Numbered from the stretch's first letter, positions 24,501 to 37,027 are shown. The stretch: DNA of 64,000 nt from Lasioglossum baleicum (GCF_051020765.1 NC_134940.1:12289712-12353711), one strand, 5' to 3'. Numbers and translations: made by a program. Notes: generated from the letters alone by a model not told the origin.

Positions 24501-26475
24501 ATCAAAAGGATGAAAATAGAAAAAAGAGGCGTCCCAATGCTGTGCCATTACGAATAAATCGGCGCATCCACAGTTGAACTATATTTTTATTCCTATGTAC
24601 AATAATGTAAACCTGTCGACATATGTCTGATATCGTATGGACGATATGTATGGACACATGGGTGCGGTGCAGTTGACATCACGACAGCCTTACCTTCATA
24701 TTCTCAAACAGCGATCGCGCGAAGCTCGACAGGTTCAGAACTTCGATGATTCGATGGGAAGTTGAATGATCCGATGGTTAATATATCGAGACAAGTCCTC
24801 AGCGATCGCGTCTAGTCGATTGCTTGGAGCAACCGTGTTCGAGAATAACAGATTTCCCATCGGTGTAAGCGCGTCCGGAACAGGGTGAAACGGGAATTGC
24901 GGCGAAGACGGCGTGGCGCGTGAAACAAACGGCAGCAGAAGCGACGGAAAGAGGTTCCCAGGGGGATTGTTCGTCGGCAGACGTCGCTGATTCGCGTTTT
25001 ACCGTTGACGGGGGTCTGTAATCGAATCTGCGGACCTGGGCAAACTGAAAACTTCATCGACCGTTTCATCTGACCTCCATAAACTGTACAAGAGAACTGC
25101 AGACGCACTTTATACAGTGCAGAACAAATCTTTCGAGAATTTTTAATAAGAGTAATCATTATCGCATACACAAATTCGCAAGGAAGCAGCACGCAAAGCC
25201 AATAAAATTATTTGACTGCACAATAAATAAATAATAAATACATCCGAATGGGTATGAAATACCCACGTCATAAATTCTACGGTTAAATGGGTATTTATAT
25301 TTTTTTTTGGGAATAAGAATCGATTGATTTTCTGCAGAATATTGTAGCTCAACTCTCTAGAAATATCTCTGTAAAATTTCAAGTTAAAATTCATAGTATT
25401 TCAAGTTATATTCAAAGAACTGCACAAATCGGCTCGAAATTTAAATGTATCTTGAAGAAGAGTCCTATTATCGTTGATCTTAGTTATCAGCATAGTTTCT
25501 TTTTCACGTGGAAAATATGGACACCTATTCCGGCAAAATCGAACATTCTGGTTGAAAGGCGGCTTTTCACAAGCTGGTGAAAGATTACATGTTTTACTTC
25601 TCGCACATATAACTGTTATTTAAAAGAGACACGAGAGCACCGTGACCATTCACCATACAAAATTCCATCCGGAAAGTGTCACTCAATAAAATCGGATACC
25701 TCCGTCGATGCCCGGGATCGGCCGACGCGAAAAGTCGTTAGAATATTCCATAAAACGTTCCCGCGTAAAAGGAACGGCGCGATACGGGAGCATTGGAACG
25801 GTATCAACACTATAAATCGCGATCGTCTCCATGGTATACGGTAGAATCGCGGCAGATTAGTCTGTCACTCTATTCTCGACACTTTTTTTTATCGCCCCCC
25901 GTGCTAGATCGTTCCTGGCAGCAGATAATCGGGGCAAAACGGATTACCCCCGTAAATCTGATTCGTGAAACCCGACTCCCATTTCACCGAACGTCCACCG
26001 GTCTCGCCTAATTGTCTAAAGTCTGGGACAATGCCATGCACGAGGCGATCGGTAACCGACGAAGGTTAATTCTGCGATCGGGATCCGCAAACAACGGCTT
26101 CTACGCGACCGAAATTCGCAAATACCGAGATTCCGACGATTGGGAATATTGGGATTGCGGAATTGTCTGGATCAGTTGTGGTACAGAGTTCTGAGCGACC
26201 TGGATCGCAGAGTGCAGAGTTCTACGCCACCGACATTAGGGCAATTCTGAAATGGACGAGCAAACTCCGGCGATATCGAATTTAGAGCCGCTGAAATGGC
26301 GAATTCGAGCCAGTAAAAGCGTAGAGTTGTTGTGACTCTGTTTTCCGGGAGACTTTCATTTTACTCGGGACGGTGTTTATGGTTGAAGAGTTTTCGGTAA
26401 ACGTGACAGCGGAAATTTCAATCGTGAAGTAACAAGTTGGACACTTGGCACCGTAACTGATTAAAAAACTATTTT
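24501..26475. other. Intergenic, nothing recognised
   Basis: There is no supported gene. Part is AT-rich (25130-25460) and part CpG-rich (25690-26330). Confidence 0.35.
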
Positions 26476-27143
26476 TTTACCGCGCTTATATTAGTTTGCC
26501 GAGTTGTCGTTGTTGTTGTATGCGTCAAATCTTGTAATCGAAGTTTAAATCACTTCCCGATGAGCTAGAGACTTGAAACTTTAAACATAGCTCAGAACTG
26601 GATAACAATACAATATTAAAAAAACAAATTTAAAAAAAAACTGTGCGTTTAGGAGAAAAAATTTCTTTAATATTAACCGTCACACCTCGTCGCGCGACAC
26701 TCGGTAGTACGTGATCGCGTTCAGCGATCCCCACTCCGCGCGCCAGCGCTCCCTACTACACTACGCGTTCCCACTCCGACTCATCCCCACTCCACAATTT
26801 CGGACTCCATCAAGAGACGTCGTCTCTCGGAGTCATCCCCTCATTCTATCTCGCGTATTTCCATAACTTGCGTTTCTATATATCTTACTATTTCATACCA
26901 GTATTACTATATCTTGCGTTCCATTTAAAAAAGACTAAAGAGTAGAAAATAAAAAAATATATAAAAAAAAAACGTTTTAAAAACCACGCTAATTTTTTTA
27001 GACAGTAGTGACTATAAATAAAAGCGTGGAGCGCCCACGAAGATTACGTCAATATGATTTAGCGCTGCACGCTTTTATTTACAATCACGAATGTCTAAAA
27101 AAATTATTTTCACCTTTTTAGTGCATTTTGATATAAGCGTGGT
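26476..27143 (-). mobile_element. Longer fold-back element of the AAGCGTGGT family
   Basis: It starts ACCGCGCTTATATTAG and ends ATATAAGCGTGGTTT, giving short inverted ends. The right part holds the same nested palindrome as 16480 (arms AAATAAAAGCGTGGAGCGC and GCGCTGCACGCTTTTATTT). The left part adds a CpG-rich segment (26690-26815) with CGGTAGTACGTGATCGCGTT, also present at 59945-60060. The family therefore has modular versions. Confidence 0.7.
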
Positions 27144-28507
27144 TTTTAAAAAGTCTTTTTTTATCTATTTTTTTATTACGGTCTTCTTTGCCCATGAAAT
27201 ATACAAGTACATATAAGATGAATATTGTGATGGTAATATAAATATAAAATTGTCGATATTTGAATCCCGATAATTTCGTTAAAAAAAAATGTTACAAGAA
27301 TAAATTTGGGGCCATTATTCACTTTTTTCCAGGATATTTGTGTACGATGTAGCAGGCGGAAAACTGAGGACACGATTATGGTCGAAAATACGAATCGTTT
27401 GCACAAGCTAAAAATTTTTTCCCCGAAAGAATCGCAGATTTAAAGAATAAATATTTCCAACGAAACCTGGATACTTGATGAACGATTGTTTTTCACTGTT
27501 TCATGGGGCAAAAACGAGGAACAAGTGTGGTCTCTTTACGGTGTACCATTATATTCTTGTAAAGATGGCAGTACATCTATCGCGTTGAACCGATTGAGAA
27601 ATACGAAAATTTCAGCATATACTTGACGTTCACGAACAAACCGCAGCAGCAGTTATTTCGTTCTTCCCGTTAATTACTCGAAGCGTAATAAGAGCATATT
27701 CACCGGACCGTGGAAAAGGGTCGGTTGAATGGACAGTCGAGGGAAGAAGCATCGCGAAAGGTATCGAAGAAAAATGTGGAACAAAGTTAGTAGGCCGCGT
27801 GGCGACAAATAAGGCAGCTGGCCGGCCTAATAGGGGGTTCATTGACTAGGGAAAGAGCAGCCGTGGCTTTAGAAAAGGTTTCAGAGCTGGTTACGAATCA
27901 AGGGAACGTCGCGTACAGTGAATATCGCATCTCTATATATTCTCTCTTTTTCTCTGCCACTGTGATGTACACATACAGACTCGAAACGGAATATCACTGG
28001 GGACCGGAAATAAGAACGACCTATTTCTTTCCGCGGATATTGATCAGCCGTCGGCGAGGCGGCGTCTGAGGATCGCCGATGTTAAGTGCTCTCGTGCCCG
28101 TCGAGTTTTCGAGCCCTCCTCGACCAAAGAATCGAAACACAGACAAAGGAACGAGAGAATCCGCGCGAGAGAGAAAGCGACGCGACGGGGTTAATTTACT
28201 CGAGAACGTGGACAAGTGATTAGTTTAAATGTCACTATTAAACTCCGCAAGGTAACGTGAAGTCTCGGTGACCCGAGCTTCAGACTTTTGAAAAGAATTT
28301 TTATATGAATAAGATTGAATCTGTTCGTTTACTTTTTAATCTCTATTGTCCTATACCTCTCTTAAGAAACTTTCCAAGGACAGATTTTCAATAAATATCT
28401 AATTCTTCGTTCTAAAAAATTATGAAAAAAAGATTGTGTAAAAGAAATCGTAGTGCGAGGGGTTAATAATTAACAAATAGGAGGTATCATATCGATAGTC
28501 CTCAATA
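27144..28507. other. Intergenic, nothing recognised
   Basis: There is no supported gene. Short open frames lack domains. Confidence 0.35.
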
Positions 28508-28797
28508 ATGGGGCTTATTGACGATCAAGCATTTTACGCAACAATTATTGTGCAGCATGATGTTACGCAAATCCAAATTGTATTCACGTTGACACATAAT
28601 TTGAGCAATCGTCCGGTTTTTCACTTGGTAGTGATGAGACTCGTCTGACAATATTTGTGCAACACTGCCATTCACAGTACAAACGCAACCCGTTTGTTGT
28701 GCACAGAATATCAGGAAATTCTGATTTCACACGACAGGTTGCGCAATTAGTCAATCCCTATCATTCACGATCAATCATGTTGCGCAATAGGCCCCTT
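28508..28797. mobile_element. Candidate TA-type MITE with TTGCGCAA words
   Basis: The degenerate ends ATGGGGCTTATTG and, reversed, AAGGGGCCTATTG are each bordered by TA. The interior repeats TTACGCAACA, TTGTGCA and GTTGCGCAAT words in both orientations. The ends are diverged, so limits are less certain than for the other elements. Confidence 0.45.
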
Positions 28798-28799
28798 TA

Positions 28800-29497
28800 C
28801 TTTCATTCTGGCAACGAGTCAGAGTCAGTACATTATTAAACATGTTGGTATCTAATCAATGACTACACGTTTCAGTATTGTACGAGGTATTATAACAGTT
28901 TCGTATCCATAAAATGAATAAAATCATGTATGTACAACGGAATTATTCTAGATCGGAAGAAATGTTTAATTTCTGAGTTAAAATAACTCCGACTGCAAAG
29001 GGTTGAATTACGCCTACTGGTTTTTGTCGCGAGAGCGTAAAATCCGCAGTCTACTTATCAACGTAATGCAACTAACAAAGATGAGAATTTCAGGCACGTT
29101 TTTGTTCGAATTAACCGCCCCGCGACGAGATCTCTGGACGGCCGTTTATTTCCGCGGGACGGTATCGAGAATGGTCCAATTAACTCGCTTTCCAGCGAAG
29201 GTCACGACAAAAGAAACCGACGAATCGCTGGAGCCGTTCCAAATCCCTGTCCCGGACCGGTCCTCACGGTCCTATTCGCCCGCGACAAATTAGTCTCCCG
29301 ATGGTTATCTTTAATCGACGCGATCGTTGAACCCCCTGCTCGGATAATTACTCGCCGCGCCGTGGGTCTCGCTTTGTTCGGAGCACGCGATCCGATCGGC
29401 TGTTATCGAATCGGAGCGATCATAATCGCTGCACCGGCCGATTTCGCGCGATATGCAAGTCGACCGTTCGCCGAATCGACGGCGCGGCGCGGCGCGG
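28800..29497. other. Intergenic with a MITE end fragment
   Basis: GTAAAATCCGCAGTCTA near 29037-29053 is a solitary end of the 197-bp family seen at 47328. Nothing else is recognised. Confidence 0.4.
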
Positions 29498-29502
29498 CGG
29501 CG

Positions 29503-30475
29503 CACGGTGGGTACAAATGACTTACCTCGCTTCAAAAAGAAATAACTTTCGATAGAAATGAGGTAGAGCGATATGAATTTTTTTTTTTTAAATTAAAGCT
29601 GAAACTTTGCAGAATATGGGAAAAATAGGGAGATTACGGTACGAACGGTTTTTAACCTTGAGAAAGTTCGTTAAACTTTCACAATTTCCAGAAAATGTGG
29701 TTTCTGCGTTACCACGGGCAGAAAATTTTTTTTAAAATTTTTGCCATATATCATGTCCCGTAGATTTTTTCACGCTGATTTCAAATCTGGTCTCAAAATT
29801 TGTCGACGACCTCTGGTTTTATCAAGAAATCGATGTTTGTAAACAGAACTAATGTAATCATTTTTCGTTTAAATAATTTGATAGCCCACTAGTTTGAAAA
29901 GGTATATATTATATTCTCATATATAAAACACAATAAAATTAAACATAATGAAGTATTTGAACGTTTATTTGACGTATACCACTTGACGCGCGCGCGCGCG
30001 TACGATCAGCCGATGTATCGCTGCGATTGCCGCTGGCACTCCTTGTAGGCTATGTGTGACTGTAATGTAATTTAAATTAGATATCTATTTTCCATGATTA
30101 TATTTTCATTTACACAGTAAGCAAGGTAAGTGTTCGATCTTTTTAACTTACTTCTCATCAAACAAATTCTTTAACTTCTGGTGATACTTTATTCTTATTT
30201 TCATCATTAATTTAGTGAAGAGTGACTCAAGTAGTATCAAAAATTAAAAAAAATTTTTTCTGCCCGTGGTAACGCAGAAACCACATTTTCTGGAAATTGT
30301 GAAAGTTTAACGAACTTTCTCAAGGTTAAAAACCGTTCGTACCGTAATCTCCCTATTTTTTCCATATTCTGCAAAGTTTCAGTTTTAATTAAAAAAAAAA
30401 AATTCATCGCTCTACCTCATTTCTATCGAAAGTTGTTTCTTTTTGAAGCGAGGTAAGTCATTTGTACCCACCGTG
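29503..30475. mobile_element. Transib-like non-autonomous transposon, 973 bp
   Basis: Long inverted repeats of about 235 bp start CACGGTGGGTACAAATGAC on the left and are mirrored exactly at the right end. Five-bp CGGCG duplications flank it at 29498-29502 and 30476-30480. Transib elements, related to the source of RAG1, have CAC(A/G)(A/G)TG-type heptamer ends and GC-rich 5-bp duplications of CGNCG type. The central 500 bp is AT-rich with a (CG)n run at 29988-30001 and no transposase. The left flank is a GGCGC-rich tract, so the duplication alone is weak. The termini are the main evidence. Confidence 0.75.
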
Positions 30476-30654
30476 CGGCGCCTGCGATCGAATTTTGGAT
30501 GGGATCGGCCCGTTCCCGGAGACCGAACTTCTACTATCGGGAATTCCGGAAACAACGAAGTAAAAATGCGAGGAATTGGGGGAATACGGAATTCCTGGCG
30601 AGCAGAGCCGGGGATGGAACAGTTTGTGCGTTTCGGAGTCGGGGAATGCCGTGT

Positions 30655-30800
30655 TTGACGCGATTGGAATCGAAAATGTTGAGTTCGACGCGACTGTGCA
30701 GTTGTATAATGACGACTTTGACGCGACTCCAATTGTAGCGTGTCGAGTCTTGCGTGAACGGAATTGCAAATATTGAGTTCGACGCGGTTGCTGTTGTAGA
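30655..30800 (-). repeat. Relic of the 23283 minisatellite, reverse orientation
   Basis: TTGAGTTCGACGCGACTGTG and TTGAGTTCGACGCGGTTGCTG recur at the same 30-odd-bp rhythm as the 23.3-24.5 kb array, but on the opposite strand. About four units are visible. Confidence 0.7.
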
Positions 30801-31417
30801 ATAACGAAAAACTGTGCAAACGGCAACTAAAACCCATGCAGAATCCAAGCGAACCGATAGATCGCGCTATAACCTGAAAAATGAAAACTACCCTTCACCC
30901 AGTGAGCCTCGACCGTTCTCGAGCGTTTCGCCCTAAAGTTCTCGCATAAAACCAAACGGGTTTTCGGGTTGACGAGAACAAACGGAATGAAAATATCGTG
31001 TAATAACTGGAGAAACGCTGGCTCGTCGTTTCGGGCGGCAGTGCGGGTGGAGGAGCGGCGTGCACAGGTGACAACGTTTATTACCATTCCGTGTCGTGAC
31101 TTATTACCGCGGCCGGTAATAACTGGGCCGGCGGATTTATCGTGGCCGGGTGTTAACCCGATATGAATCGATATACCCGTATAACGGCGTTCATAGCTCG
31201 GCGGCTCGCGGCACGATCCGTGGAAGCCTGCCAATTTTCATATTCGAAATCGCGCGGCCACACCGAGTTTATTCCCGGTTTTAGCTGCGACCCGTTCCGC
31301 ACATGTTCCGCAACCGTCCCGCTCCAGATCCTCGCGACAACTTTCTGGCTCGGCGACAAAATAATCGCCGATAATTAATCAGCCGCATGACAGGATCTTC
31401 TGAATTTATACATGTAC
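30801..31417. other. CpG-rich intergenic block
   Basis: There is no supported gene. Open frames on both strands overlap and lack domains. Confidence 0.35.
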
Positions 31418-31905
31418 AGGGTGAGTCACCTGACGTTGCCACCTCAAGTATCTTTGTTGTTTTTAAAGATACGTCAAATGTCTGCAGGACAAAGTTGAAT
31501 GGTAAAATGGGACACATACGATACCAAAAAAATTTAGTTTTCATATAATTTTTTTTAGAGATATGAAGGTCACCTTTATTTTTTAAATGGAATCAGGTAT
31601 TTTTTAATACAACAATCGATGCAGCTGGACATTCGTTATAAAAAAGTACTAACCTATGTCAAAAAGTTAGTAGATCAGAAGATATTTCAATTCAAATAAT
31701 TTTAAAACACCATTACTGTCGTGTGTGTACTTAGACGTTACGCTAGTAAATAAACGCTAATGTGTTATTGCGACAGTAACGGTGTTTTAGAGTTATTTAA
31801 ATTGAAATATCTCCTGAATTATACTAAGTTTTCGACATGCATAGGCTAGTACTTTTTTATAACGAATGTCCAACTGCATCGATTGACAATAAATAAAAAT
31901 CGTAC
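31418..31905. mobile_element. MITE fragment with CAGGGTGAGTCACCTGACG end and internal palindrome
   Basis: The left end is TACAGGGTGAGTCACCTGAC. The part from 31453 shares TTTTTAAAGATACGTCAAAT, GACAAAGTTGAATGGTAAAA and TATACGATACC-like words with 46060-46262. That copy ends with the reverse complement of this left end. Inside, 31611-31705 and about 31780-31895 are inverted copies around a 70-bp loop. Confidence 0.65.
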
Positions 31906-31924
31906 ATCAATTTTGCAGGTCTCA

Positions 31925-34470
31925 TTGTAAAGAGGGAGATTCAATCTTCAGATTCGTGGTGGATTCAATTGTGAACAAACTCTTTAATTGTTTTTGTAGA
32001 TGTTTGATTCTGTAACGCATCCTGTTGTATTATACAAAATGTTGCCAGGAACAAATGAACAAAGCATTGAGAAAGTAGAGGATTTAAGCTTTAAAATGAG
32101 TCCTAGTTTATTGCTGTACAATGTTTCTAACGAAGATATCCTAGTTCAAATGTCGATAATTTTTCTAGAATCGGAAATTTAGTGTACAAATACTTCTCAG
32201 ATCCACTGCAGTTCAATCTATGGCGATCCATATGCAACACTGTTAATTGTGCAAATCAATGAAGATTGAATCTAGCATTGTACCCATTGTTCTATTGTTC
32301 CAATATTCGTGGTTCTCTATTCAGTTCGAATAATCGAGATTCCACTGTATCTCGGAATACAGTACAAGCAAAACAAGATCTGTGTAGTCTAATAATTCTC
32401 GGAATTTTCGTTGCCAGCTGAGATTTTCAAAACGAGGTTCCCCTTCTAGTAATTTTTCCTAGAAATTAGTATGTATTTGGAGTGAACGATGAAATATTTA
32501 TGGGAAGGTTGACGACTCCATAAGTAATGAGCTGACACGAGGGATCGTCGACCCGTGTCGATTATTAATTTATACGTGGTATACATCGAAAGGCAAAGCC
32601 TCTTTATCCTGTTTACCGATGATTTATTCATCGTGGAGCTCCTAGGCCGATATTAGCAAACTGTGATCTGCCCAAAGCCAAAATGTTACAAATTGAATCG
32701 TCTGCAAAAACATTCAGAAATTTTCCTCGTAACTGAAACTACCGTAGATTTAAAGACTGAAGCCTCCCTTTTACAACGAGTGTTTAAAACTTGATTTACG
32801 ATTTTTTCTAGTCGATTCATTGAGCTTAGAATGACAGGTGTACTGCCATACTTACAATTCTATAAGGCAAACGTAGTCCTCGTTTTTGTCCCATAAAACA
32901 GTTTAGAAAAATCGTACGATAAGTTTTAGGGTCACGTTATAAAGGGGAAGCTTCAATCTCCAAATCTGTTGTGGTATCGATGGTGAAGAAAAGTTTTAAC
33001 AATTTTACAGATGCTAGAACTTGGAGCATTTTCGAGAAGAAACGCTTCGAGTTCAAGTCGATTGTTTCCAACGAAATTATTGCTGCTTGCATGCGATCAG
33101 CATCGAAACGATCTTTATGCAGTTCATTGTGGACGAATCGTCCGGGATGCACATCCGAAGTGAAAAGTGTAAATTCGTCTTAACATGGGAGAGCCTCGAT
33201 CGAACTCAAATCTCTCGGATCTGAACTCGGCGACGTCGACATCGTGGAAACTCGGAAAATACGTGAAACTCGAAGCCGTGGGCGGTCCTGAGATCTGACT
33301 TCGCCATTATGACGCTCCCGGGGCCATTCACATTCAAATGACGTTCGAGGCGGGCTTGATATTGCGACAATACGGGCCGCGCAACAATTACCAACTGCGA
33401 GCTATCGCGAGCACTGAAGAGTTCGTCGCGAGATTCCCGAATTATCCAACTCCGGATCGGAAACTTGTTCCAACAAAAATTACTCTGCTTCGAAAACTGC
33501 TTCGAATATGTGGGACGATGATTCGTCCCGCGACGCAGCGTTCACGAGATATTTCGTATTAAAGTGCACATTGTTCGGACGCGTTCTAGTCCGTCGCTCG
33601 GACTGTACTTAAACTTAATTAATTTGAAAGTTAATCATTAAAAAAAAAAATTCTTCATACATTTTCTGTGCAGGTTTGCACAAGGAATCGATTGTGTATC
33701 TTGGTTTTTGGATATCTTGTTCGAGAAGGGAATTGTTTGATTTCGTTTCCGATTTTAGGTATCGGTTTTTAAGCGAAATCGTTCGTTCACGCAGATACGT
33801 TTCGTAAGGGTTTCTAGACGCTTGCGCAGAAGACGCTGGTCGTGATAAAAGCGTCGGGACGCTTTCGGTGACGGGCCAAGGGGCAAAAAAGGTCGGTGTA
33901 TCTCTTCGAGAGCCCTACGGTTGGCATTCTTTATCGCAGATACGATGACAAAAGCCGGCCAGAGGCTCGACCGGTGAAAAAGTGCGCGAGGAGAAAAACG
34001 CTCGAAGAAGCGTCGCGTCGTCGAGTCCGCGATTCTAATCTACACTGTGTACGTGCGTGTGAAGATTTTTTCCTGAATCCCAACACAGGGTTGAAGAATG
34101 AAGCTTCCTCTTTGCAACGAGACCTCAAAACTTCATCCACGATTTCTTTAAACTGCTTTGCTGACCGAAAACGAGGCGCGAGTTCAGTTTTGTAAAATTC
34201 TCATGGGGTACCTTGTATTCAAAGCTCCATAAAATAACTAAAAGAAATCGTATTCCAACTTTTACGGGATCGTTTTAAAGAAAAAGATTTCACAGTGTTT
34301 CTAGAGGTATTTTAGTCTAGCATTTCGGAGAGGAAACGAGACTTCAGTTTTTCATTTACTGTAGCGCATAAGCATTTTTCAGGAGAAAATGAATGATAGG
34401 CACTGAAGGTAGAGGCTTCAAGATTTAACACGAGTCCAGATTTGTTTTCGTGCGATTCGTTTTTGCGATG
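31925..34470. repeat. Field of degenerate CTTCAAxxTTTAAAATGAG repeats
   Basis: Diverged segments recur near 31930, 32068, 32755, 32940, 34090 and 34404. They have the form AGTAGAGGCTTCAAG then TTTAAAATGAGTCCAG, often followed by TGTACGATTTTT. Related segments lie at 5150-5350, 60355 and 61790, and reversed at 61600. The copies are old and no gene is supported. The open frame at 32000-32182 is one of these copies. Confidence 0.5.
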
Positions 34471-34868
34471 TTATAAATATAAATGTCAATTTCCCAGACA
34501 TCTAATGCTCGGATTCGTCTCGGAGTTACTGTAGATCACGTAGGAGGAACGACTTTCCCGCGATTTATTTGTTCTGCTTGAAGAAACGACGGCGAGCCAC
34601 AATCATTCAGGAACAGATCTCCGTGATTTGTCTCCTCGTTTCACTTGTGTTCCGCAATATCGGGAGAGAACGCGGCAAGAGAACGTTTTGAAACAGTGTC
34701 TTCCCATAGAAAATTTACAAACCAACGAGTGCGAACAACGTGTCGATTTTTGAACCTGCTTAAACATTTTAAGTCGCATAATTTATTTTATTATTCTCTT
34801 TTCTCTTTCTCATAGAATAATTTTCCCATTCTTAATTCGCTTTCTTTCCTCTAATTCTTTAATGTGTG

Positions 34869-34929
34869 TATTTTATCAAAATTATTCTCAATTATGTACA
34901 TCCTAAAAAAGAATAATTTTGATAAAATA
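34869..34929. repeat. Perfect 20-bp-arm hairpin
   Basis: TATTTTATCAAAATTATTCT (34869-34888) is repeated exactly in reverse at 34910-34929 across a 21-bp loop. Both arms are AT-only apart from one C/G, so chance in AT-rich DNA is possible. Confidence 0.7.
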
Positions 34930-35442
34930 ATATCTTAATTATGTACATTAACAATTATTTTCGTTTGCACTCTCGTGATGACTGATTTCTCAAGTGCAGA
35001 CACTGAATAGAATAAAATGACATAAATTGTTTCTCTGTAGCTTCCTTTTTCCGAATGAAACACTCAATTTTGGAAGTGTCAGTGTGCACGGTTAAGCAGT
35101 GCAGTTTGTGGCGTGTATTCTACCAGAATTCAAACTTGAGAAATTATCGGATCGATGCAGAGCATGTAGTACCCTGTCATCGCAGGTTTCTGTTACAAGT
35201 AGAATAAGCCCATAATGGCCAGACACATTAGCCAGCGTGCTTCAAAGGCACGCGTTGCTCGACGATAATTCAAATTCCATTTTGTCGAGATTGCTAAGCT
35301 TCTTACTGGCAAATCTCTGCGCTAATAACTGACAACGTTCATAATATGAACAATGCCCTACTTGCCCAACACTTGGAAAATTAATACACACGGAGACGAT
35401 TGCATTCTAATGCACTTCTGTTCCCAAGAATTTTTAGATATA

Positions 35443-36321
35443 GGAGAGAGTCGTGCAGTACCGACCGGCGTACTGTACCGACCAAAATTAGTTTATGACT
35501 TCCCAGGTCAAATGGCTACACTTCCTTTAAGAAAACAAATGAATATGACTATTGAGGGTAATATGTTTCGTTGCTATATTGTTCATTCGATTATTTTCGC
35601 AGTTCTGACACATTTAGCGTGAGCGTTGATATTTCGAGTGTTAAGAGTTATTTTCGAGATCTGATCATTTGTTTCTAAGGTAAGTAAACGACTTCGTTTG
35701 AATTATGTATTATATCTAGTCTATTAAGTATAATTAACGGGCTCTGTTTTGGAATTTTGGAACGCAACAATCCGAAATCTTAACTTTGACCGTTTTTATA
35801 AACGAAGTTCAGAAAAAAACGAACCTGGCTGAAGAAAATAAGATAAATGCGGAGAAAAGAAAAGCTGCAAGAAACGAAAAAGCCAAACAAGCAGAAAAAA
35901 GAAAAGCTGAAACTCGATTAAGGAAAGGAAATAGGGAAAGATGTAAAAACTGAACCACAAAATGACACAATACATAAAAATATATAATTATTTTATTATT
36001 TGTATAAATAAAATTTGAATAAGAATGCGTATTCTAACATCTAAATGTCTTTTTTTAAGATTATTAATGACTTATACTGAAAAATCTACTAAATACGTAA
36101 TGGTCCGTACTGGACGACAATTCTTTGTTTCCTTCAAATTCTAATATCTTTATTCTTACAAATAATGAATACTAATTATTAAATTTCACAAAATTAATTT
36201 CTGGCCTTTTATTAAGGTCCCTTTGTGTTACAAATTCCTTTTTTTAATTTTCATTTTTACCGATTCTAGTCCACCTAATAACAAGAAAACTTAGAGCGGT
36301 CGGTACTACACGACTCTCCCC
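35443..36321 (+). mobile_element. Pogo-like deletion derivative, 879 bp
   Basis: The ends GGAGAGAGTCGTGCAGTACC and, reversed, GGGGAGAGTCGTGTAGTACC are both followed by GACCG and bordered by TA. Words such as ACTGTACCGACC and GGTCCGTACTGG recur inside. A Lys/Arg/Glu-rich frame ending at 35953 looks like the tail of a pogo/jerky-type transposase. Confidence 0.65.
35738..35953 (+). pseudogene. Transposase C-terminal tail remnant
   Basis: The open frame follows an in-frame stop at 35735-35737 and ends in TGA. It encodes 71 residues, of which the last 47 or so are almost all K, R, E, A and N, with two KRKA motifs. Such basic-acidic tails are common in DDE-type pogo/jerky transposases. The catalytic region is absent. 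Assignment rests on composition and on position within a TA-flanked element. Confidence 0.4.
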
Positions 36322-36402
36322 TAATTCTGGAGGATCTTCGTTAATGAAATTCTTTTTTCCTATATTTAAAATTACTATTTCGTAATATTACTTTTGGGTA
36401 AA

Positions 36403-36904
36403 CTTTACTCTACCGAACTCAAAATTTGTGCCTTTCTCCTATAAATTATGATGTATTTGGTATGTAATTTAGTAGATTTTTACCCGGGGCGGCTGCAGAT
36501 CAAAGTTTCGATCCTGTAGGATCAATGGTTCAGGACTTACGCTTGCTTAAGGTTGAGCAATCTGCAGTGTTTTTGACAGGTAAGGGCGCCGCCATATTGG
36601 TTTGTAGTGACGACCGTGAGCCACTTACCGAGCAGATCCGTCGGGCCTTGCCCCCCCCCCCGACCTAATCACCAATCAACTCGGTAAGCGGCGCGCGACC
36701 GTCACTACAAATCAATATGGCGGCGCCCTTACCTGTCAAAAACACTGCAGATTGCTCAACTTTAAGCAAGCATATCTCCTGAACCATTGACCCTACAGGA
36801 TCGAAACTTCGATCTGCAGCTGCCCTGGGTACAAATCTACTGGATCACATACCAAATACATTTATAGGAGAAAGGCACAAATGTTGAGTCCGGTAAAATA
36901 AAGA
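36403..36904. repeat. Large near-perfect palindrome, about 500 bp
   Basis: Two arms of about 240 bp mirror each other from CTTTACTCTACCGAACTC at the left to GAGTCCGGTAAAATAAAG at the right, with a poly-C tract and a few tens of bases at the centre (about 36645-36680). The arms include GGCGCCGCCATATTGGTTTG and ACAGGTAAGGGCGCC. It lies 80 bp after the pogo-like element. It may be a fold-back transposon. Flanks show no clear duplication. Confidence 0.85.
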
Positions 36905-37027
36905 GCATCCGATTTTTCTATATACATACTTAACCATTTCCAGTCGAGGATTTTTTAAAATATTAAACACGTTGCTTAGGTAAATAAATTCTACACGATG
37001 TCTCAACACTTTACCGAAATTACTTAA

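Noticed and set aside
23263..24577. Repeated MRSTRYFS-type peptides
   Set aside because: They are translations of the 31-33-bp minisatellite, interrupted by stops in every unit.
28508..28797. CRISPR-like spaced repeats (TTGCGCAA words)
   Set aside because: Spacing is irregular and the words are inverted as well as direct. The context is a eukaryotic MITE.
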